A DNA stretch of 64,000 nucleotides from Sphingomonas lutea (lineage in GTDB: Bacteria; Pseudomonadota; Alphaproteobacteria; Sphingomonadales; Sphingomonadaceae). Where the stretch lies: positions 1,198,501 to 1,262,500 of the forward strand of contig NZ_CP060718.1 in assembly GCF_014396785.1 (NCBI RefSeq), read 5' to 3'. Of the stretch, positions 44,129 through 52,760 are shown piece after piece; the stretch's first letter is position 1, and each line of letters opens with the position of its first letter. A model generated the notes under the pieces. It saw only the letters and a list, made by a program, of their open reading frames with translations. It was not told where the DNA came from and did not search any database. The translations under genes and the position numbers were made by a program.

Positions 44129-44527
44129 TCAGGCGTGACTGATCCCCAGCATGCCATAATCGACACGGCGATAGCCGTTGGTGCCTACCGACACGGCGGC
44201 CGGCAAGACCTGCGCGACCTCGTCAGCCATGACACCGAACTGGCGCCCAACGCCGCAGGCCGCCTTGAAGGCGGGCTTGAAGTCGAAAAGGTAAAGGCCG
44301 ATCCCAAGCGGGTGATCCCCGACGCGAACGACGTTCTCCTTAGCCGCAGGATCCGACGTCATCGTCATTCCGGCAGTTGTACCCCCATCTGCTCCGGATC
44401 CCTCCCCGGTACGGGTGAGATCGCGGACATTGCCGAAGACGGTGAGTTTAGGCGCCTCGTACGCCGCCTTCACAGCTTCGAAGGCTTCATTCTGATCAGG
44501 AAGGCCGTTCGATTGCAGATCGTCCAT
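44129..44527 (-). CDS. Lasso-type RiPP precursor fused to a Peptidase_S74 autoprocessing domain
   Basis: 132 residues in three parts. Residues 1-39 are the leader with the lasso consensus in exact spacing: Y23, P26, L28, G32 and T38 (YEAPKLTVFGNVRDLTR). Since T38 is normally position -2, the core starts at T40. Residues 40-57 (TGEGSGADGGTTAGMTMT) are the putative 18-residue core, with Asp47 as core residue 8, a normal ring acceptor. Residues 58-132 are a complete Peptidase_S74 intramolecular chaperone domain: S58-D-P-A-A-K63 (the Ser/Lys dyad spacing of MYRF and phage tail-spike domains), LYLFDFKP, RQFGVMADEVAQVLP and GYRRVDYGML. Self-cleavage before S58 would set the core C-terminus. The gene lies between cyclase and tailoring genes; a clear ribosome-binding site precedes the ATG. 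Confidence 0.86.
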   Translation of the reverse strand: MDDLQSNGLPDQNEAFEAVKAAYEAPKLTVFGNVRDLTRTGEGSGADGGTTAGMTMTSDPAAKENVVRVGDHPLGIGLYLFDFKPAFKAACGVGRQFGVMADEVAQVLPAAVSVGTNGYRRVDYGMLGISHA

Positions 44528-44536
44528 ATCGTTAAT

Positions 44537-44541
44537 TCCTC
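44537..44541 (-). promoter_or_regulatory. Ribosome-binding site of the precursor gene
   Basis: GAGGA on the minus strand, 9 bases before the ATG and just after the cyclase stop codon. Together with the 15-base gap it supports 44527 as the true start and translation of the precursor from the operon mRNA. Confidence 0.7.
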
Positions 44542-44542
44542 G

Positions 44543-46429
44543 CTAACATTCTTGCTCGGAAAGCAAATCCCCAGCTGTCATGCATCCAAAGATGCCCCAC
44601 AACTTCCAAATGGGATTTCCTTCGTAAGACTCCGAGCGGTACGTGTCGAATAGTCGGTCTACCCCGCTTAGATCAAGATAACTCCTGACATCGGGTTTGG
44701 AGCCCTCGAAAAGATTTGCCATTCCGTCCAGCTGTCGGGCGAATGCGACGGTAAACTCCGCTTTAGTCATCCGATCGACCACCATGTCTGGCAGAAGGCC
44801 CGCAAGCGCCCGGCGATGCGTGTACTTGCCAATCGTGGCCTTTCTCTTGATTCGGTCGGGCGTAGCGAACGCAAATTCAATGAACCGCCTGTCGTGCAAC
44901 GGGCTTCGCGGTTCATACCCAGCACGAGCGGCCAGCTTGGTACCCAGATCGCTCGCGAAAGCCGAATAAGCATTGTTCAGCCATCGGCTGACCCCCCGCC
45001 GGTCGATGAACGTGCTGGCCACTACATCTGTGCCAGAAGCAGTGCGGCGGGCCGCTAGCAGCGACCTGAGTTCGGGCGATAGCCAATATGCCTCGTCGCG
45101 CCCCGATGCCGAAACCCGCCTGATGGTCCGAAGAGCCTTCCAAAGTGGAGGCGGGAGGAGTTCGGTGGGGCCGAAACGCAAGAACCACCAGGCGGTTTTG
45201 GCAAGACCGACGCTGGCGATGTCCTCGCGCAGACTTCGGCCAAGTCCAGACCAATCATGCGCGGCCAGTTGCTCGGCATAGTAAAGCAGATTGCCTTCGA
45301 GCCACTCATCGCCGCCGCTGCCGTTCAAGATGACGCGGCATCCGTCGCCCGTGGCCGCGGCCGCCATGCCGAGGCCCATCGCGCCATTCGGATAGGGCGG
45401 AATGTCGCAGTCGGCGCGGGAGCGCTCCTGGAACCAGCGTCGAGGGGGGAGGAAGGGCGGAACTTCCGCGATCGCTTGCCGGCTGTGCTGGCCAACGGCC
45501 CGGGCAAAGGCGATCTCGTCTGCCTCGCTACCCGTTTCTTCGAACTTGAGCGTGTAGCCCTTCAACGCCGGTGCGAGGAGGCGCCCCTCGTGCTGCAATT
45601 TGCTGGCTACCGCGAACACGGCGGACGAATCCAGCCCGCCGCTGACCTCACAGCCCAGACGAAGGTGCGACCGCGAGGATCGTCGCACACAATCGAACAG
45701 CAGCGTTCGGTAATGCTCGACGTAATCGTCGTCGTTCCTATAGTGAACGGTCACCCGTGACGGGGGCGACCAGTATTTGGAGCGCACCATTCCGTCCGGA
45801 TCCGCGCTTAACGCGTACGCGGCCGGGAGGCGCAGCACTTCCTGCCAGATCGTCTCATCCTTGCTGAGCACGATGCCTGCCATCAGCTCCGCGAACATTC
45901 CGCGGTTGGGACGCGCTTGAACGCCCCCTGCAAGGGCGCCGGCGATGTCGGAGGCAACAATCAGTCGTTTTCCGTCCCAATGATAATGGAGGGAGCGGCG
46001 CCCGGCGTGGTCGCGGGCGCAAAATGCGCGTTGCCTTCGTGAATCCCAGAGGACAAAGGCAAACTCTCCTTCGATGTGGTGCGGGCATTGCTCGCCCCAG
46101 ATTTCATATGCTCGCAGCACCAATTCGGAATCGGATCGCGTTCGCAAGCGTGCCGAGCGAGAGAGCAATTCGCGGCGAAGCTCCTCCCAATTGCTGAGGG
46201 TGCCATCCATCACAAGAACGATCGAGCCGTCGTCGGACTGCAAGGGCTGGCGCTCCTGGAGTGACTCCTTTGTGGTGCGCAGCATGCAATGGCCGAGGGC
46301 GGCCTGCTGGCTTGTCCAATGATCGATGCAGTCAGGGCCGCGATAGGCCATGGCTGACGTCATTCGCGCGATGAGATCCGGATCTACTGGACGACCATCA
46401 AAGTAAAATATGGCGGCGATCCCGCTCAC
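44543..46429 (-). CDS. Lasso cyclase (asparagine synthetase-like, C protein)
   Basis: 628 residues starting at GTG (46429), overlapping the ABC transporter stop (GTGA). N-terminal glutaminase-like domain (residues 1-180) and C-terminal ATP-dependent synthetase domain with the PPi loop SGGLDSS at 263-269 and a later NGSGGDEWLEGN. In asparagine synthetase residue 2 is the catalytic Cys; here the protein begins M-S-G-I, so glutaminase activity is lost, as in lasso cyclases. It adenylates the side-chain carboxylate of the ring Asp/Glu and closes the macrolactam with the core N-terminus. Located directly upstream of the precursor. Confidence 0.93.
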   Translation of the reverse strand: MSGIAAIFYFDGRPVDPDLIARMTSAMAYRGPDCIDHWTSQQAALGHCMLRTTKESLQERQPLQSDDGSIVLVMDGTLSNWEELRRELLSRSARLRTRSDSELVLRAYEIWGEQCPHHIEGEFAFVLWDSRRQRAFCARDHAGRRSLHYHWDGKRLIVASDIAGALAGGVQARPNRGMFAELMAGIVLSKDETIWQEVLRLPAAYALSADPDGMVRSKYWSPPSRVTVHYRNDDDYVEHYRTLLFDCVRRSSRSHLRLGCEVSGGLDSSAVFAVASKLQHEGRLLAPALKGYTLKFEETGSEADEIAFARAVGQHSRQAIAEVPPFLPPRRWFQERSRADCDIPPYPNGAMGLGMAAAATGDGCRVILNGSGGDEWLEGNLLYYAEQLAAHDWSGLGRSLREDIASVGLAKTAWWFLRFGPTELLPPPLWKALRTIRRVSASGRDEAYWLSPELRSLLAARRTASGTDVVASTFIDRRGVSRWLNNAYSAFASDLGTKLAARAGYEPRSPLHDRRFIEFAFATPDRIKRKATIGKYTHRRALAGLLPDMVVDRMTKAEFTVAFARQLDGMANLFEGSKPDVRSYLDLSGVDRLFDTYRSESYEGNPIWKLWGIFGCMTAGDLLSEQEC

Positions 46430-48108
46430 GCGGAGACCTTTTGAAGCCGTCGCTCGTCCGCCCTGAGTTCCCGGATTCGGCCGTCTTCGAGCGTCACGAT
46501 ACGATTGGCCAGGGCAAGCGTAGCGGGCCGGTGCGTGACTAGGATCACCGTGCGACCGTGAAGCGCATCGTTGCAGGCATCGATAAAGGCCTCTTCGCCC
46601 TCATCGTCAAACATCGAGGTGGCCTCGTCGAATATGATGATTGCCGGGTCTTTGATCAGTGCGCGCGCCAGCGCAATCCGCTGCCGCTGACCGCCGGAGA
46701 GGCGAAGCCCGCAGTCTCCAATGACCGTGTCCATGCCGTAGGGCAGGGAAGCGACGAAATCGAGCGCCTGAGCCAGCCGAGCGGCATCATCGATCATCTG
46801 TTGCGATGCACCGACCGCTCCGAACGCAATATTCTCCCTGATGGTGGCGTTGAACAGGAGTGCGCTCTGCGGAACCAGACCGATTCGGTCTCGCAGCGCG
46901 CTCAGGCCCATGGTCCGGCTATCCTCGCCATCGACGAAGATCGCGCCGACTTGCGGGTCGTAGTAGCGCATTAGCAGATTGATCATCGCGGTTTTGCCGG
47001 CACCGTTCGCGCCCAGGATGGCAATCCTTTCCGCAGCGCCGACCCGAAGATCGACACCGGTCAGGACGGGGTCGCGCCCAGCATAAGCAAAATGGACATT
47101 GCGAAATTCAATCGCCCCGTGCGCACGCGGTCGGCGCGATGCTTGGGCTGCCCCGACATCCTCAGTCGGCTCGGCCAGGACCGCACTGAGTCGGGCGAGC
47201 GCCCCGCGGGCCGTTTGAATTTGGCCGTAGAGGTGCGCCAGCGACCCGACCGGACGCGTGAGTAAGGCGGCGTAGAACATGAAGCTGAACAGCTCGCTGG
47301 CAGTCATCCGGCCGTCCGAAACGTCGTGGCCCGCGAACCATAGGACGGCCAAGGCGGCAAAAGCGGCTATCAAGCTAATCAGGGGGTCTAGGGCCGCGTA
47401 GATCCGGCCCTGCCGAACCATCAGGCCCTCAAGCTTGCGAACCGTCTGGCGATAGCGGTCGTACTGAGCCGCTTCCTGGCCGAAAGCCTTGGTCGCGGGC
47501 ACGATCTGCAGCGCTTCGTCCGAAAGCGCTATTGCTCGGGCGTCGGCCTGCTGGATCTGCACGGCAAGGCCTTGAAGCCGCCGACCGACGATCTTGGTGG
47601 CGAGGTAGAAAAGGGGAACGATGGTCGGGATAAGAAGTGCTAACCGCGCGTCGATGGTGAACATGACGATCATGGCCCCGATCGCAGTCAGCAGGCGAGC
47701 TGGAACTGCCACTAGGGTGACCGCGACGAATTCGCTCAGTTTGGCGATTTCGATCGTCATGACGGCAAGCATGTCGCCTTTGCCCCGGCTGTCGTGGAAA
47801 GCCATCGGCAATCGCTGCACATGATCGAAAATACGCTCGCGAAGCTCGGCAAGCAGGGCCGCGCTCATTCGAACCATGCGGTCGGCGGTGAGGAAGCTCA
47901 GCATTGCAATCGCAACGAGACAGGCGGCAAGGACGCCAACCGCCCCTTTCAAGGCGCCCTCTTGCCCGGTGACCATGGTGCCCAAAAGGTGTCCGGCCAT
48001 CCAGGGAACGACGAGAAGTACCACAGAACTCGCCGTGGTGAGGATCACCAGCAGCAGAAGCCGCGCCATATGCTGACGATTGAGGCGGAGGATCCGGAAG
48101 ATCGGCAT
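46426..48108 (-). CDS. ABC transporter, permease-ATPase fusion (lasso D protein)
   Basis: 560 residues from the ATG at 48108 (MPIFRILRLNRQ). The frame is open further upstream, but that would overlap the nucleotidyltransferase end by 100 bases. A six-helix exporter membrane domain (about residues 15-300) is followed by an ATPase domain with Walker A GANGAGKT (about 363), Q-loop VPQSALLF, signature LSGGQRQRIALARAL (about 468), Walker B IIIFDEATSMFDDEG and the switch VTHRPAT. No N-terminal C39 peptidase domain is present, so leader removal is left to B2. Exporter of the mature peptide and probable self-immunity factor, as in other lasso operons. Confidence 0.94.
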   Translation of the reverse strand: MPIFRILRLNRQHMARLLLLVILTTASSVVLLVVPWMAGHLLGTMVTGQEGALKGAVGVLAACLVAIAMLSFLTADRMVRMSAALLAELRERIFDHVQRLPMAFHDSRGKGDMLAVMTIEIAKLSEFVAVTLVAVPARLLTAIGAMIVMFTIDARLALLIPTIVPLFYLATKIVGRRLQGLAVQIQQADARAIALSDEALQIVPATKAFGQEAAQYDRYRQTVRKLEGLMVRQGRIYAALDPLISLIAAFAALAVLWFAGHDVSDGRMTASELFSFMFYAALLTRPVGSLAHLYGQIQTARGALARLSAVLAEPTEDVGAAQASRRPRAHGAIEFRNVHFAYAGRDPVLTGVDLRVGAAERIAILGANGAGKTAMINLLMRYYDPQVGAIFVDGEDSRTMGLSALRDRIGLVPQSALLFNATIRENIAFGAVGASQQMIDDAARLAQALDFVASLPYGMDTVIGDCGLRLSGGQRQRIALARALIKDPAIIIFDEATSMFDDEGEEAFIDACNDALHGRTVILVTHRPATLALANRIVTLEDGRIRELRADERRLQKVSA

Positions 48109-48118
48109 AGGGTGTGTG

Positions 48119-49231
48119 CTATCGTCGCGGTCTTGCAAGTTCGGCAAGCCGCCGCAGATACAGGCTGGGCAGCGGGCGATGCTCAAGCGCGCGATATTTG
48201 GCGCGCATGAAGCCTGCACTGGGGAAGGCGCGGGCGGTCAAGTAACGGAGTTTCCGACCAATTCCCCGGACTGCCCACCAATCGAGCCATGCGCGGCGCA
48301 ATTGGCCACCGCTGAAATATCGCGACGACTTGGACATCAGCGCCGATTCGACCCACTCAGGTGCAACTGGGCCGACGCGGTCGGAAGCGGCAACAAGGCC
48401 ATCGCGGCAGATCCGGGCAACCTGTTTGCTTTGCGCCAGCCGGCAAAATTCACGCCACTCAATTTCGGAGATCGATCGGCCGATTAGCGCGATGTCCCAC
48501 AGCCAGATCAGTCTATTGCCGCCGTAATATGTCTCGCCACCGACGAAATAGGGGGCGCAATCATGCAAGCCACGATGCAGTAACGCATGAAGAAGCATCA
48601 TCGGGCGGCTCGGAGCTCGGGCGGTTGCTGACAATCGAGGCAATGGACGCGCACCTGCGAACCAATCGTCGACCGAGAACATGCGATCGACTGCGGGCGT
48701 GTTCATCGCGCGCCAGTGGAGATCGATGCAATGCGTCGAGTTATCGGGCGCGAGCAAAAGCCAACTTTCCTGGAATCGCAGCTCGGGGGGAAGAAAGCCA
48801 TGATCTGACGGCGCCTCAAATCCACAATTGGTCAACAAGGAACGAGCGCATTGAAGATTCCGCTCGTGAATAAGAAGGTCGGTGTCGGCGCGTGCCCGTT
48901 CGGCAGGATTTTCGTAAAGATCGTAAGCGAGTGCGGTGCCCTTAAGCAGAAGGGTCGGGATGTCCGAGTCGGCAAAAGACTTCAGCAATGGTCGGAGCAC
49001 CGCCGCGTGCTGGAGCTCCCACATGGCCTGATCACGTGCGTCCGCGCGGACTTGCTCGCTAAGCTCCGCCGGCCAATTCGCGACAAGATCATCGCTGACC
49101 ATTTTCGTCCCGATACCATGATAGGCGAGGTGCTGTAGCGCGGCATTGGCCGGAATGTCGGGCGGAAGGGGCTCCGCTCGACGATTGCGCAATGCCTTTG
49201 AAAAGACGATGTCCAGTGCCTCATTTTTCAT
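48119..49231 (-). CDS. Nucleotidyltransferase-family protein (NTP_transf_5-like), first gene of the RiPP operon
   Basis: 370 residues. The core is LLLKGTALAYDLYENPAERA followed by RADTDLLI: a G-T/S motif and the D-x-D pair typical of the minimal nucleotidyltransferase fold (PF14907-like). Further down, HCIDLHWRAM and ALLHRGLHDC fit the same family. Members occur in several lasso operons, next to HPr-like kinases, where a tailoring role on the phosphorylated peptide has been suggested. The substrate is unproven. Transcription of the operon begins upstream of this gene. Confidence 0.85.
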   Translation of the reverse strand: MKNEALDIVFSKALRNRRAEPLPPDIPANAALQHLAYHGIGTKMVSDDLVANWPAELSEQVRADARDQAMWELQHAAVLRPLLKSFADSDIPTLLLKGTALAYDLYENPAERARADTDLLIHERNLQCARSLLTNCGFEAPSDHGFLPPELRFQESWLLLAPDNSTHCIDLHWRAMNTPAVDRMFSVDDWFAGARPLPRLSATARAPSRPMMLLHALLHRGLHDCAPYFVGGETYYGGNRLIWLWDIALIGRSISEIEWREFCRLAQSKQVARICRDGLVAASDRVGPVAPEWVESALMSKSSRYFSGGQLRRAWLDWWAVRGIGRKLRYLTARAFPSAGFMRAKYRALEHRPLPSLYLRRLAELARPRR

Positions 49232-49635
49232 AGCTGGCGCATCCTGTAATCGACTTTCGCAGCCACGACATCACTGATTGGTGCTATCAACGCGGCGGCC
49301 ATTCATGCTGGCAGTGGGACGAAATGAGGGGAAGCATCAATGCGAGGTGCGGAGCGGGGATTATTCAATCGAGGAACAATCGTCATCTCTGCAAGAACAC
49401 TTGGGAATACCAGTTGTGACCGGTTAAGCACGTAAGTAAGAGAAAAGAGCTTTGAGCCTGTCGTGGTGGCACCTGGAGGTTGCGGGGGCAGTCGGGCACT
49501 TGAGGATCTTGGTTTAAACCTATCAGCGAGGCAGTTGATCGTGCCGGGATCAATCCCGTGCGCCACCGTGTTTCCAAGTTCTAAAGTGCCTGCGTCCGAT
49601 CGCGCCCTCACTTGGGCCAAGGAGAGTGCAAATAC
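49232..49635. other. Divergent intergenic region between RiPP operon and polysaccharide locus
   Basis: About 400 bases between two divergent starts, so it must hold promoters for both. Short minus-strand open frames here have no homology I recognise, no start context and are discounted. I see no clear -35/-10 pair, repeat or RNA gene. Confidence 0.55.
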
Positions 49636-50799
49636 GTGAGCCAAAATGTCGTCATCACCGCCAATAGCGCCTGGTACATCGCGAATTTCCGCGCCGGCTT
49701 GGTTCGGGCGATTGCGGAGCGCGGAATGACGCCGGTGCTGATTGCACCGCCCGACGCGTCGGCGCCGTTCAGCGAGGCGGAGACGATCACGCTCGAGCTG
49801 GAGCGGTCGGGCACCAATCCGGCGCGGGATGCCGGCTTGCTCGGGGCGTTCGTGCGCGCATTTCTAAAGATACGGCCCGCCGCGGGGTTCAGCTTCACCA
49901 TCAAACCCAACATCTATGCTGCCATCGCGGGACGGATGCTCGGCACACCAGTGATGCCCACCGTCACCGGCCTTGGAACGGTTTTCATCAAGGGCGGCGG
50001 GCTGATGGGCCTGGTCGAGCGGATGTATCGCTTCGCCTTCAAGCGCTGTCCGGTGGTGTTCTTCGAAAATCGCCACGACCTAGACACCTTCGTCGAGCGA
50101 GGGATGGTTGACATCTCGCAGGCGCGGCTCGTTCCTGGTTGCGGGGTGGATTTGGAGCGGTTTGCGGCGACTCCCCTGCCGCAGGGGCGGTTCACATTCC
50201 TGCTCGTCGCTCGCCTCCTACGCGACAAGGGCGTGGGCGAGTATGTCGAAGCGGCGCGGATCCTTCGGGACAAGGGGATCGCTGCCAATTTCCAGATTCT
50301 TGGTCCGCTGGACGTAGGCAACCGCACGGCCTTCGCGCGTGAAGAGGTCGATCGGTGGGCCGCACACGGTCTAATCGATTATCTGGGCGAGGCGGCGGAC
50401 GTCCGGCCTTTCCTCGCTCGGGCAAGCGCGATCGTCCTGCCCTCCTATCGCGAGGGGCTTCCGCGAGCGCTTCTCGAGGGTGCGGCGATGGGCCGGCCGC
50501 TAGTCGCAACCGACGTCCCCGGCTGCCGCGACATCGTCACCGACAAGGTCGACGGCTTTCTTTGCCAGGCGCGCAGCGGGCCTTCTCTCGCTTCGGCGAT
50601 GGAACGTCTGTTATCCCTGTCGCGGGACCGGCAGGCCGAGATGGGGAAGGCGGCAAGGCGGACGGTCGAGCAGCGCTTTGACGAGCGCGGGGTCGTCGCG
50701 ACCTATCTCGATGCGCTTGATTGCCACGGCTTGCAGAGTCTGCCAGCGCTCTCTCGTCGCTCCCCGGCGCTGGCCGGCGACCCGACGTCATCCAGCTAG
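49636..50799 (+). CDS. Glycosyltransferase family 4
   Basis: 387 residues from the GTG at 49636, preceded by aaggag; a TTG at 49612 is in frame but unlikely. GT-B fold: the N-terminal half recognises the acceptor (NSAWYIANFRAGLVRAIAERG), and the C-terminal half binds the sugar nucleotide (LLVARLLRDKGVGEYVEAARIL, then PSYREGLPRALLEGAAMGRP, the E-x7-E-type motif). The VTGLGTVFIKGG stretch suggests the WbpH/PglA-like group. It transfers a sugar onto the undecaprenyl-linked repeat unit (inference from context). First gene of the polysaccharide operon. Confidence 0.92.
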   Translation: MSQNVVITANSAWYIANFRAGLVRAIAERGMTPVLIAPPDASAPFSEAETITLELERSGTNPARDAGLLGAFVRAFLKIRPAAGFSFTIKPNIYAAIAGRMLGTPVMPTVTGLGTVFIKGGGLMGLVERMYRFAFKRCPVVFFENRHDLDTFVERGMVDISQARLVPGCGVDLERFAATPLPQGRFTFLLVARLLRDKGVGEYVEAARILRDKGIAANFQILGPLDVGNRTAFAREEVDRWAAHGLIDYLGEAADVRPFLARASAIVLPSYREGLPRALLEGAAMGRPLVATDVPGCRDIVTDKVDGFLCQARSGPSLASAMERLLSLSRDRQAEMGKAARRTVEQRFDERGVVATYLDALDCHGLQSLPALSRRSPALAGDPTSSS

Positions 50800-50812
50800 A
50801 GGCTTTTCTCGT

Positions 50813-51856
50813 TTGGCGGCTTACTGGTTCCTGTTCGGCTTTGCCGCGTGCGGCGCGATGCTGGAGGCTCAGCGCGCGCCGAGCGCACCACGGTCAATCA
50901 ACGTCCTTTGGCTTGTGAGTGCTCTTGCGATCGCGACGATGGTCGGTCTTCGCGACGAAGTCGGCGCCGATTGGATCAGCTACATGCAGATGCTTGCGGG
51001 AGCCGGCCGAAGCTCGTTCGGCCGCGCTCTCGAGATTGGCGACCCCGGGTACCAGCTGATCAACTGGATGGCGTATCAACTCGGCGGAGGCATCTATCTC
51101 GTCAACATAATCTGCGCCACCCTCTTCGTCTGGGGGCTGTTCCGGCTTGCCGGCACGCAGCCGCGGCCATGGCTCGCGCTGCTGGTCGCGGTGCCTTACC
51201 TCATCATCGTCGTCGCAATGGGCTATACGCGCCAGGCGGTTGCGCTCGGGATCTTGATGGCCGGCCTCGCGAATTTCGTCCGTGGCGGGTCGACCATCCG
51301 AATCCTGCTTTACGTCGCCGTCGCCGCGCTGTTTCACCGAACCGCGGTGATCGCTTTCTGCCTGGTCGCCTTGGCCTCGGAGCGCAGTCGTTTCATCAAC
51401 GTCTTGATCGCCATCGCGGCCAGCTACTTCCTCTACGACATCTTCATCAGCGGCGAGATCAACGGCCTGGTGGAGCGCTACATCGAGGCGAAATATTCCT
51501 CGCAGGGCGCCGCGATCCGGATCGCGATGAACATGTTTGCCGCAGTGCTTTTCTGGCTGGCCGGCAGCCGCATGGAATTTTCGGAGCGGGAGCGGCGATT
51601 GTGGCAGAATTACTCGCTTGCCGCCGCAGGCCTCCTGTTCCTGCTGTTGGTGTTGCCCTCGTCGACCGCGGTCGACCGGATGGCGCTCTACATCCTGCCG
51701 CTACAGCTTGTGGTGCTGTCCCGCCTGCCGCTCGCCATCGGGCAGTTCACGGGGAAAATCGCCGTTGCGGGCTATCTGCTTCTGGTGCAGTTTGTGTGGT
51801 TGAACTTCTCCCAATACGCCAGGTACTGGGTGCCCTATCAGTGGGTTTTGTCATGA
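50813..51856 (+). CDS. EpsG/Wzy-type polysaccharide polymerase
   Basis: 347 residues if started at TTG 50813, 14 bases after the glycosyltransferase stop with agagg upstream. The longer frame starting at 50678 overlaps the previous gene. About ten membrane segments. The EpsG family pattern is visible: [18 protein letters not shown] in the N-terminal loop, [13 protein letters not shown], and [14 protein letters not shown]. The enzyme joins repeat units on the periplasmic side. It is the expected partner of the Wzx flippase further down. Confidence 0.88.
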   Translation: MAAYWFLFGFAACGAMLEAQRAPSAPRSINVLWLVSALAIATMVGLRDEVGADWISYMQMLAGAGRSSFGRALEIGDPGYQLINWMAYQLGGGIYLVNIICATLFVWGLFRLAGTQPRPWLALLVAVPYLIIVVAMGYTRQAVALGILMAGLANFVRGGSTIRILLYVAVAALFHRTAVIAFCLVALASERSRFINVLIAIAASYFLYDIFISGEINGLVERYIEAKYSSQGAAIRIAMNMFAAVLFWLAGSRMEFSERERRLWQNYSLAAAGLLFLLLVLPSSTAVDRMALYILPLQLVVLSRLPLAIGQFTGKIAVAGYLLLVQFVWLNFSQYARYWVPYQWVLS

Positions 51857-51878
51857 GCCGAAGTCGATTGGAGCGTCT

Positions 51879-52760
51879 GTGAAGGGTATTGTCCTTGCCG
51901 GTGGAAGCGGGAGCCGGCTGTACCCCGCGACGCTCGCGGTGTCGAAGCAGCTGCTTCCCGTGTTCGACAAGCCCATGATCTTTTATCCGCTGGGTGTGCT
52001 GATGCTCGCCGGAATCCGCGAGATTCTCATCATTTCGACGCCAACGGACTTGCCGCGCTTCGAAGCCCTGCTGGGCGATGGCACGCGGTATGGGATCCGC
52101 CTGTCCTATGCCACCCAAACGGAACCGCGCGGCCTGGCCGATGCCTTCATCGTCGGCCGCGAATTCGTCGGCGACGATCCCGTCGCCCTGATCCTGGGCG
52201 ATAACATCTTCTATGGCGCGGGCCTCAGCCAGCTCGTCCAGCAAGCCGCAGCTCCGCAGACCGGCGCAACAGTCTTCGCTTATGCGGTGGAAGACCCCGA
52301 GCGTTATGGCGTCGTGGAGTTCGACAAGGCGGACGGCCACGCCGTTTCCATCGAGGAAAAGCCGTCGGAACCGCGATCAAACTGGGCCGTCACCGGTCTC
52401 TATTTCTACGACAATGACGTGGTCGATATTGCCGCCGGCCTGGCCCCGTCGCATCGCGGCGAGATCGAGATCACCGACGTGAACCGCGCCTATCTAGCGC
52501 GCGGAGACCTGCGTGTGGCACAACTCGGACGCGGCTTTGCCTGGCTCGATACCGGGACTCACGACAGCTTGCATGACGCCGGGTCGTTCGTCCGCACGAT
52601 CGAAAAGCGCCAGGGCATGAAGATCATGTGCCTGGAAGAAATCGCGTTGGAGCTGGGCTATCTAAGTCCGGCAGACCTGCGCTCGGTGGCGGACAAGCTC
52701 GGCTCCACCGATTATGCCGACTATCTCCGCCGCCGCGCGACCGAGCACGAAGATGCTTGA
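51879..52760 (+). CDS. rfbA: Glucose-1-phosphate thymidylyltransferase
   Basis: 293 residues from GTG 51879. First step of dTDP-L-rhamnose synthesis: dTTP + glucose-1-P gives dTDP-glucose. The nucleotide-binding signature [20 protein letters not shown] and [16 protein letters not shown] is at residues 3-38. [11 protein letters not shown] carries the Mg-binding Asp. The C-terminus [13 protein letters not shown] is conserved. Overlaps rfbC by 8 bases. Confidence 0.97.
   Translation: MKGIVLAGGSGSRLYPATLAVSKQLLPVFDKPMIFYPLGVLMLAGIREILIISTPTDLPRFEALLGDGTRYGIRLSYATQTEPRGLADAFIVGREFVGDDPVALILGDNIFYGAGLSQLVQQAAAPQTGATVFAYAVEDPERYGVVEFDKADGHAVSIEEKPSEPRSNWAVTGLYFYDNDVVDIAAGLAPSHRGEIEITDVNRAYLARGDLRVAQLGRGFAWLDTGTHDSLHDAGSFVRTIEKRQGMKIMCLEEIALELGYLSPADLRSVADKLGSTDYADYLRRRATEHEDA

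Noticed and set aside
44129..44352. S74 domain as a leftover of a phage tail-fibre gene
   Set aside because: The domain is in the same frame as a lasso leader, has its own ribosome-binding site, sits between cyclase and tailoring genes, and no other phage gene is nearby.
49303..49644. 113-codon minus-strand open frame upstream of the RiPP operon
   Set aside because: Overlaps the start of the glycosyltransferase gene; no homology or start context. Considered as an extra precursor but it lacks the YxxPxLxxxG leader.
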